17,913 nucleotides of DNA from positions 1 to 17,913 of the forward strand of contig DEAE01000022.1 of NCBI GenBank assembly GCA_002347025.1, given 5' to 3'. The stretch comes from Acidobacteria bacterium UBA2990. GTDB taxonomy: Bacteria > Acidobacteriota > Vicinamibacteria > Vicinamibacterales > UBA8438. Shown here one piece after another: positions 13,061 through 17,913 of the stretch. A program made the translations under genes and the position numbers. The number at the start of each line of letters is the position of its first letter. Position 1 is the stretch's first letter. A model generated the notes under the pieces. It saw nothing but the letters and a program-made list of their open reading frames with translations, did not search any database and had not been told where the DNA came from.

Positions 13061-13948
13061 TCAAAGTGGCTCGATAGAGTCGCCTTCTGAAGCCTCACCT
13101 TCTATGACTGTACAGATAGCTGACTGCGATAGGACCCGTGTGACCTCGACCACGCCGACCTGATCCACGATGCGGTCCAACATTGTGCCGTTGGCATCTC
13201 GTATCTCGTCTATTACTCGGAGGACCCGGTAGCGCCGGCCGATCTGGACGCCGTAATTCTCGCCCTGATTGGTATAGACCGATCCATTGTTTGAACCGAC
13301 GATTTGCGCCGGCGGGGTCACTGGAGCCAAGTCCGCAAACCGGCTTGACTGGTTGGCAATTCGTTCCACGACGTTCTCGATAGCTGGACGCAGTGCCTCT
13401 TGGGCGGCGCCTTCGTCAAACTCACTCTCGAAGTTAGCACTGCGGAAAAACCCGCCACCGAAAGTTTTGCTGCCCTCTCCGCTTTCCGCCAGCATGATCT
13501 CGCCGGTTGTGGTGTTGACGAGTCGTACGTCGACGATGCTTTCGGCTCTAGACACCGACAAGCCCAGTCTACGGAATCCACCGGAGCGTCGCTCGATAGA
13601 GAATTGCGTGATCGATCCAGTCAGAATAAGTTGGGCACCCAAAAGTTGGCCGATCCGAGCCGCAGTCGTTGTGTCAACTGCGCCGCTGGCGCCGAGATCC
13701 TGCTCTGCGAGTACCGCGGCGAGTTGTGAGCGCTCGATGACCGAGAAGGCTCCGGTTTGAAACAGCTGGGTCACTAACTCGTCCGCTGCGGCCTCTCCGA
13801 GGCGGTCACCCCAATATCTCCAAGTGCTATTATTCTCAAAATTAAGCACAGCTACGCGTGGCTGGGCTACTACCGGCGCGGTGATACTACACACGACCAC
13901 CACCGCCATGGACGCCACGATGTGGTATCTCCAGTTGCGAGTATGCAT
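13061..13948 (-). CDS. Exported CsgG/LpoB-family protein
   Basis: 295 residues from the ATG at 13948. GAGAGG lies just before it, inside the first codons of an alternative start at 13966, which argues for 13948. The signal peptide spans about residues 1-29 (cleavage VVA-QP); a Cys in VVVVCSIT lacks a proper lipobox, so it is probably not lipidated. The CsgG-like core follows: RVAVLNFENNS, WGDRLGEAAADELVTQLF, FSVIERSQLAAVLAEQDL, TTTAARIGQLLGAQLILTG and VDVRLVNTTTGEIMLAESG. A C-terminal beta domain (about 215-295; GVQIGRRYRVLRV, GVVEVTRVLSQSAICTV, EGDSIEPL) resembles the FlgT C-terminal fold. CsgG relatives form outer-membrane secretion pores or bind peptidoglycan synthases. Without curli genes nearby, an accessory envelope role is likelier. 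It is divergently transcribed from the kinase gene. Confidence 0.85.
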   Translation of the reverse strand: MHTRNWRYHIVASMAVVVVCSITAPVVAQPRVAVLNFENNSTWRYWGDRLGEAAADELVTQLFQTGAFSVIERSQLAAVLAEQDLGASGAVDTTTAARIGQLLGAQLILTGSITQFSIERRSGGFRRLGLSVSRAESIVDVRLVNTTTGEIMLAESGEGSKTFGGGFFRSANFESEFDEGAAQEALRPAIENVVERIANQSSRFADLAPVTPPAQIVGSNNGSVYTNQGENYGVQIGRRYRVLRVIDEIRDANGTMLDRIVDQVGVVEVTRVLSQSAICTVIEGEASEGDSIEPL

Positions 13949-14129
13949 GAACCTCTCCCAACCCATAGGATCAACCTAGAGTATGGCCAAGTCGATCTTC
14001 GAATGGTGCAACTGCCGCGGTACGCAGCCCGCGGCACACTACTGACTTAGATATTGTAGCCCGTGGAGAGCGTGAACCTTCCCGACTTTAGCGAGGAGGG
14101 TTCGCTTCTGCCACCCGGGGACCAGCCGT
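13949..14129. promoter_or_regulatory. Divergent promoter region with an 8-bp inverted repeat
   Basis: This 181-bp region must carry promoters for both the CsgG-like gene and the kinase gene. It contains a perfect palindrome, TGCCGCGG (14013-14020) and CCGCGGCA (14029-14036), spaced by 8 nt, followed by an A/T-rich CTTAGATATTGTAG that could be a -10 region for the kinase. The palindrome could be an operator shared by both genes, or simply an mRNA hairpin. I see no convincing -35 box. Confidence 0.4.
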
Positions 14130-16052
14130 ATGGAAAACTTGTCAGGGCGGTCGTTCGGCGTCTATCGCATCGTGGAGCCACTTGGCGCCGGCGGCATGGC
14201 GTCAGTCTACAAGGCGTATCAGCCATCTGTAGACCGCTATGTCGCGCTGAAGGTTCTACCGAGTCACCTGGCTAGGGACCGTCAGTTTCTTGGTCGCTTC
14301 GAGCAGGAAGCCAAAGCGTTGGCCAACCTTCAGCATCCTCATATTCTCCCGGTTCATGACTTTGGCGAATCAGACGGTTTTACCTACCTCGTGATGTCTT
14401 TCGTCAATAACGGAACTTTAGCAGCCAGGCTCCAGGGAGAACCTTTGCCGTTCGAACAGATCAAGCGTGTGATTACGCAGGTGGGCGATGCGCTAGACTG
14501 CGCGCACGCACAGGGTTTGGTGCATAGGGACGTTAAACCGAGCAATATCCTGCTGGATGAACGAGGTAACTGTCTGCTTGCCGACTTCGGCATCGCGAAG
14601 ATATTGGAGGGGGCAGAACCGTTGACGGTAACGGGCGGACTGCTTGGCACACCCAGCTATATGTCTCCAGAGCAGGGGATGGGCCAGGCCATTGACGGTC
14701 GTAGCGACGTCTACGCGCTCGGGGTCATTCTTTTCGAGATGGCTACAGGCAGGGTGCCGTTCGTCGCCGAAACCCCGTTGGCGGTGTTGGTTAAGCACAT
14801 CCACGATCCCCTGCCGGCCCCGCGCCAGATAAATCCGAATATCTCGGATGGACTGGAGCGGATGATCTTTAGAGCGATGCACAAAGAAACCTCTGAGCGG
14901 TTTGCCACGGCCGGAGCCATGGTGGCTGCGATGGCGCCGCCGGAGATCGCTATTTCAGATAAGACTGTCAGTACAGTTGCGACGGAAGGCGGGGGACCGC
15001 GGTGGGGGCAACAATTTAATACGGCGGCCGGTGGCGGTGACCACGCAGTTCCCACGACGGTAAGCGGTGCAATCGTTCGGAGGGTGACAACCCAACCAGC
15101 TGGCGTGGATGTCGATACGACGAGGGAGGCAGTGACCTCTTGGCGACGTCCCATGAGTGTCGGAGCTATGGCGCTAGCGCTGTTCGCGATGCTATTTCTT
15201 CTAATGCAGTGGGGCGTTCAGAGATGGCAGACCGGTCTGATTCCAGAGCCGGTCCAGATCGATGCAACGCCGGCGCCAGCATCGCCGGTTAAAGCAAACC
15301 AGGAGCCACCGGTGGATATTCCCGTCGACCGCGCGACTGCCGAGAACGCGCCGTCGTTGCCAGTGAGTGAGCCCAGTCTCGATCCGGTTACTTCGTCGCC
15401 ATCGTCCAGCGTCCCACTCGTGACTCTCGGCGAATTGCTAATCTCAGTCGACAAGGCGAGTACGGTAGCGGTCGACGGCGATCAGATTGGCCGGTTCGAA
15501 GCCGGCGACGCCAGGATGGTGACACTACCGGTGGGCGAGCACCTCGTTGTAGCAATAGCCGACGATGGAGCTACACGTGCTCAGGCGATCGTCGACCTAC
15601 AGGGGAGTGCCCAGCAGGTGGTAATGCTCGAAATTGACGATCGGGCTGACCGGCTGGCAGAGGCAAGGTTCCTCGACCCGTTTCCCGATCAGGGAGACGG
15701 GACCTTCCTCGATCTCCAGACCGGCCAGCTATGGACCATCGAAAGCGCACCAAACCGTGGTTCGCAGGGGTTCTTGTGGTCTGATGCCAACACTTACTGC
15801 CAACGGCTTCGGCTCGTTGATGCGAAGTGGCGGCTGCCGACTCAATCTGAACTCGACGCGGTGCTCCAGAGCCTCGACCAAAACCGCTACTCGTGGGGAA
15901 TGACGCTCTGGAGCGCCGACCGACCTTTCGGCGAATCGAATCGCTTTTGGGTCACGAACTCGCCTCTCTACACACCTCAGTGGTCGACGGCCGTTCGTGA
16001 TGCCTCAGCCAGACGGCTAACGCATCAGGCGGTCTGCATCGAGGATTCGTGA
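14130..16052 (+). CDS. Transmembrane Ser/Thr protein kinase with PEGA-like and Lcl_C (DUF1566)-like external domains
   Basis: 640 residues from the ATG at 14130. Residues about 10-270 form a PknB-type kinase with all catalytic elements: LGAGGMASVYKA, VALKVL (Lys41), Glu60, LVHRDVKPSNILL (Asp134), LADFGIAK (Asp152) and GTPSYMSPEQ. It is therefore probably active and phosphorylates Ser/Thr in the cytoplasm. A 70-residue linker leads to one membrane span (about 342-362). Outside, a Pro/Ser-rich stalk precedes a PEGA-like beta domain (about 432-503; LLISVDKASTVAVDGDQIG, LPVGEHLV). A C-terminal Lcl_C/DUF1566-like domain follows (about 522-638; LDLQTGQLWT, WSDANTYCQ, WRLPTQSELDAV, FWVTNSPLY), with Cys557 and Cys636 able to pair. 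The external part probably senses a ligand or surface partner. The CsgG-like gene next door, divergently transcribed, is a natural candidate partner. The ribosome site is weak. Confidence 0.9.
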   Translation: MENLSGRSFGVYRIVEPLGAGGMASVYKAYQPSVDRYVALKVLPSHLARDRQFLGRFEQEAKALANLQHPHILPVHDFGESDGFTYLVMSFVNNGTLAARLQGEPLPFEQIKRVITQVGDALDCAHAQGLVHRDVKPSNILLDERGNCLLADFGIAKILEGAEPLTVTGGLLGTPSYMSPEQGMGQAIDGRSDVYALGVILFEMATGRVPFVAETPLAVLVKHIHDPLPAPRQINPNISDGLERMIFRAMHKETSERFATAGAMVAAMAPPEIAISDKTVSTVATEGGGPRWGQQFNTAAGGGDHAVPTTVSGAIVRRVTTQPAGVDVDTTREAVTSWRRPMSVGAMALALFAMLFLLMQWGVQRWQTGLIPEPVQIDATPAPASPVKANQEPPVDIPVDRATAENAPSLPVSEPSLDPVTSSPSSSVPLVTLGELLISVDKASTVAVDGDQIGRFEAGDARMVTLPVGEHLVVAIADDGATRAQAIVDLQGSAQQVVMLEIDDRADRLAEARFLDPFPDQGDGTFLDLQTGQLWTIESAPNRGSQGFLWSDANTYCQRLRLVDAKWRLPTQSELDAVLQSLDQNRYSWGMTLWSADRPFGESNRFWVTNSPLYTPQWSTAVRDASARRLTHQAVCIEDS

Positions 16053-16276
16053 GGATTCGCGTCTGACAAAATCTGGATGAGTACGTGGTTTTTGGTGAAG
16101 TGATCTGATCGCTGAATGGCGAGGCGCTGACTCGCTCGGATGTTGGGCTTAGCTACGGCCTGAAGGGAACCGCTTGCGGGAATTGGTTTAGGCGGCCTGC
16201 TCCGCCTTGTTCCAGGTGTCGTTCCAGTTGCTCATGCACCCACTCCAATATCAGCGGTTAGCAGTAAACCGTAGAT

Positions 16277-16455
16277 GCCCACCCTACTGCTGCCGGGTGG
16301 GAGGTTCAATCTCGGGTTCAAGCAGGGACACTTGTCGACACCACCACGAGGCTCTCCCCAGCTGGATGGAGATAGTGGAGCGTCTCCGTCAGCTCTCCGT
16401 GACGGGGGTCGATTCCAGGGGACTCAGGGGGACAGGTGGGGACTCAATATTCGGT
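16277..16455 (+). repeat. Dispersed repeat, copy A (about 179 bp)
   Basis: Inverted partner of 1232-1410. It opens with a perfect hairpin, CCCACCC (16278-16284) and GGGTGGG (16295-16301), then GGTTCAATC, and ends with the best-conserved 89 bp (16367-16455). Short frames across it give peptides resembling those from copy B (GTQGDRWGLN against GTQEDRWGLN), but neither is a credible gene. The gap 16053-16528 after the kinase holds this repeat, a weak hairpin at 16190-16207 and nothing else I can support. Confidence 0.7.
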
Positions 16456-16528
16456 GCAAATCACAGAAGCGCAAACCCTTAGACCCAGAAGCTACACGCA
16501 GTCAGTAAGTTAAGAAAACGTGTCACAC

Positions 16529-16554
16529 GGGTTCGACTCCCGCCGCCTCCACCA
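16529..16554 (+). other. tmRNA/tRNA 3'-end fragment (putative attachment site)
   Basis: Twenty-six bases identical to the minus strand of 9632-9657, from GGGTTCGACTCCC to CTCCACCA. The upstream ACACG gives only a partly paired T stem and no acceptor 5' strand or RNA body is visible, so this is not a functional RNA gene. Just downstream, imperfect repeats of the type AACATCCAC, GAACATCCG and ATATCCGAG (about 16570-16595) could be recombinase arm sites. The remaining gap to 16796 holds no gene I can support. Confidence 0.65.
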
Positions 16555-16796
16555 CTTAGCAGTCCAGTAACATCCACGAACATCCGAATATCCGAGTGCG
16601 TAAAAGACAACGACGGCCAGCCAGTACCGACCGTCTGTTCGCGTCAACATCATGGCCTCCTCAAGTAGCAATCCATCAACTGCTCAGAGTGGCGGAGGGC
16701 CAACCCGCAATGGCCGAAGTCCACTGCACGAAGCCACCGCCGAGACTCGCTCGGTGCCCTGAACAGCAATATGTATTAATCGATTAGAACCTGAAT

Positions 16797-17360
16797 TCAG
16801 CCCAAGCTGACCTTGATGCCGGTTTTCAGGTCATTTAACCGCTGCTGCAGCAGACTAATCGAGATATCATCCTCAGCCCTCACCCCCAGGTAATCGACCC
16901 CCGGGCAAGAACCATCAATAGAAATCAGTCCACCAACTGCCTTTGGTCCAATCAGATCAGGACCCAAATCCAGGCTCTCTACCAGGTGATATGCCCGCGC
17001 AGCGGGGCTATCAAACTGGCCCCAGGAATCAATCACCTTGTCCCAGGGTGCTGCATCATCAAGCTGTGCTTCTTCCAGTTCCCAGTGAAACTCAAACTCA
17101 TCCAACGAACCTGGATGGTAGCGGGTCAGGTATTCGCGCCACGTCATGTCTGGGGGCTGCTCCCTGGGATCACCAAGATTCAGTTCTCCTTCGAATTCTT
17201 GGCAGATGATGAGTTCATCCACAACCCGCTTCGGCGGCTCCAGCAAGGGTTCTTCAAACTGGTCCACGAATTCGAGTGCCCGAGCATAGAACGATGGAAG
17301 GATAAATCCGCCAGCAGCGCCAACGGTTGATAGCAAAAACTGTCTACGGGTAAAACTCAT
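16797..17360 (-). CDS. Tat-exported protein of unknown function
   Basis: 187 residues from the ATG at 17360, with AAGGAG (17368-17373) 7 nt upstream; a GTG immediately before it is less likely. The N-terminus is a twin-arginine signal, FTRRQFLLSTVGAAGG, with cleavage near ARA-LE, implying export of a folded and perhaps cofactor-bearing protein. The mature part is strongly acidic (EEPLLEPPKRVVDELI, EFHWELEEAQLDDAAPW) and has two Cys (LIICQEF, GSCPGV). A patch PGVDYLGVRAEDDISIS precedes a C-terminal helix. I recognise no family; gluconate-dehydrogenase-like small Tat subunits are a loose comparison only. It lies 81 nt downstream of the partial gene on the same strand, so the two may form an operon. 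Confidence 0.7.
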   Translation of the reverse strand: MSFTRRQFLLSTVGAAGGFILPSFYARALEFVDQFEEPLLEPPKRVVDELIICQEFEGELNLGDPREQPPDMTWREYLTRYHPGSLDEFEFHWELEEAQLDDAAPWDKVIDSWGQFDSPAARAYHLVESLDLGPDLIGPKAVGGLISIDGSCPGVDYLGVRAEDDISISLLQQRLNDLKTGIKVSLG

Positions 17361-17441
17361 CACATTGCTCCTTACTCGACTGTTGGCGTCTCACTTCGAT
17401 TGATGGTCCTCACGGTCACGTGTCCAACGACGGACCTGATC

Positions 17442-17913
17442 TCACTGATCCGCAAGCAACGACGCAATGTAGTCGGATGCGGCCTCGTCGCCGTAGCAAC
17501 CAGCCCCCCCCCACCCGTCATACGCCCCCCCGTTGACCTCGAGTTCACCCGCCTCCTCCGGGTCGTCAACACCACGCCGGAGGAGGTCTTCTGCCAGCGC
17601 TCCGAAGGCGTCGACCCCGTCCCAGTTGAGGGCGGTCGGCAGGGTTAGGGTGGCGACGTAATACGTCTCCGCTCCATCCCACTCATAACCGGGCGTTTCG
17701 TCAATAATCCCGGCCTGTCTGTTGCAATGATCCTCGCAGGCCGCCGTCATCGCAGCCGCACATTGGCTGGCCTCTTGTCGATTAGAGAAGCCGACGGGCC
17801 TCACGAGGTCATAGTCGATGTCACAATTCCCTTGGTAGCCCGCGCATCCCCAGACGATATATCGCAGGCGTGCGAAGCGACGGCGATGCGCGACGAACTG
17901 CGGGCTGTCAAAT
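17442..17913 (-). CDS. 3' part of a Cys-rich protein (5' end outside window)
   Basis: The frame is open from the window edge to the TGA at 17442-17444, about 156 codons; internal GTG starts such as 17804 are not needed. The visible part contains YIVWGCAGYQGNCDIDYD, then ASQCAAAMTAACEDHCNRQ, and near the end WGGAGCYGDEAASD. The six Cys suggest disulfides in an exported protein. YYVATLTLPTALNWDGVDA looks like a structured core. I recognise no family. Near the 3' end, two runs of G on the coding strand (nine and seven bases) encode Gly codons. They are slippage- and error-prone, and a one-base change would alter the last 20 to 30 residues. It is probably co-transcribed with the Tat protein gene. 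Confidence 0.55.
   Translation of the reverse strand, partial: FDSPQFVAHRRRFARLRYIVWGCAGYQGNCDIDYDLVRPVGFSNRQEASQCAAAMTAACEDHCNRQAGIIDETPGYEWDGAETYYVATLTLPTALNWDGVDAFGALAEDLLRRGVDDPEEAGELEVNGGAYDGWGGAGCYGDEAASDYIASLLADQ

Noticed and set aside
14063..14275. A 70-residue frame overlapping the kinase start
   Set aside because: It runs out of frame through the kinase glycine loop and becomes Arg-rich there, as expected for a shadow frame.
16053..16554. A complete tmRNA ending at 16554
   Set aside because: I looked for a GGGGGCG-type 5' end, a UUCGACGGG-like tRNA domain and an ALAA tag frame upstream and found none. Only the 3' 26 bases match.
16596..16787. A 63-residue frame next to the second tmRNA-like fragment, considered as an integrase remnant
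   Set aside because: It has no Arg-His-Arg-Tyr recombinase motifs or recognisable fold, and no ribosome site.

Overview
The window reads as chromosomal DNA of an uncultured, environmental Gram-negative heterotroph. Most recognisable products carry Sec, lipoprotein or Tat export signals, and two are PQQ-type quinoproteins. There is also a c-type cytochrome joined to a copper-monooxygenase-like domain, and a CsgG-like protein beside a transmembrane Ser/Thr kinase. This mix is familiar from Acidobacteriota (for example Vicinamibacteria-like lineages), but that placement is inference: no rRNA or phylogenetic marker is present.

Layout. 1-1044 (minus) is the N-terminal part of a cytochrome c/Cu-monooxygenase-like protein running off the left edge. 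1443-3864 (plus) holds an NTF2-like secreted protein, a lipoprotein esterase, a tiny hydrophobic ORF, a rhodanese and an unknown protein. 4129-4884 (minus) is a secreted protein of unknown role, with a 13-bp-stem hairpin at its end. 5029-5563 (plus) has a small ORF overlapping a BamE-like protein. 5776-7443 (minus) is a PQQ-type beta-propeller dehydrogenase. 7658-9513 (plus) has an orphan ORF, then a DUF3105 and DUF305 pair with overlapping reading frames behind a possible nine-codon leader, ended by a strong terminator at 9588-9620. 9970-12336 (minus) is a three-domain fusion: a soluble glucose/sorbosone-type PQQ dehydrogenase followed by two carboxymuconolactone-decarboxylase-like domains. 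12695-12832 (minus) is a 45-residue zinc-ribbon ORF. 13061-13948 (minus) and 14130-16052 (plus) are the divergent CsgG-like protein and kinase. 16797-17913 (minus) has a Tat-signal protein and the 3' part of a Cys-rich gene running off the right edge.

The less ordinary content lies between the genes. Two inverted copies of a roughly 179-bp repeat sit at 1232-1410 and 16277-16455. Its terminal hairpin module recurs at 2890-2922 and partly at 12519-12534. A 75-bp direct repeat at 3844-3918 and 12562-12636 spans a gene end. Two identical 26-base tmRNA/tRNA 3' ends, in opposite orientation, have no RNA body (9632-9657 and 16529-16554). They look like attachment-site scars of integrative elements. 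No integrase, transposase, CRISPR array or complete RNA gene was found.

Functionally the genes suggest periplasmic oxidation of alcohols or sugars feeding a cytochrome chain, plus envelope proteins and signalling. Apart from the DUF3105-DUF305 pair and the kinase-CsgG divergence, neighbours look like independent transcription units.
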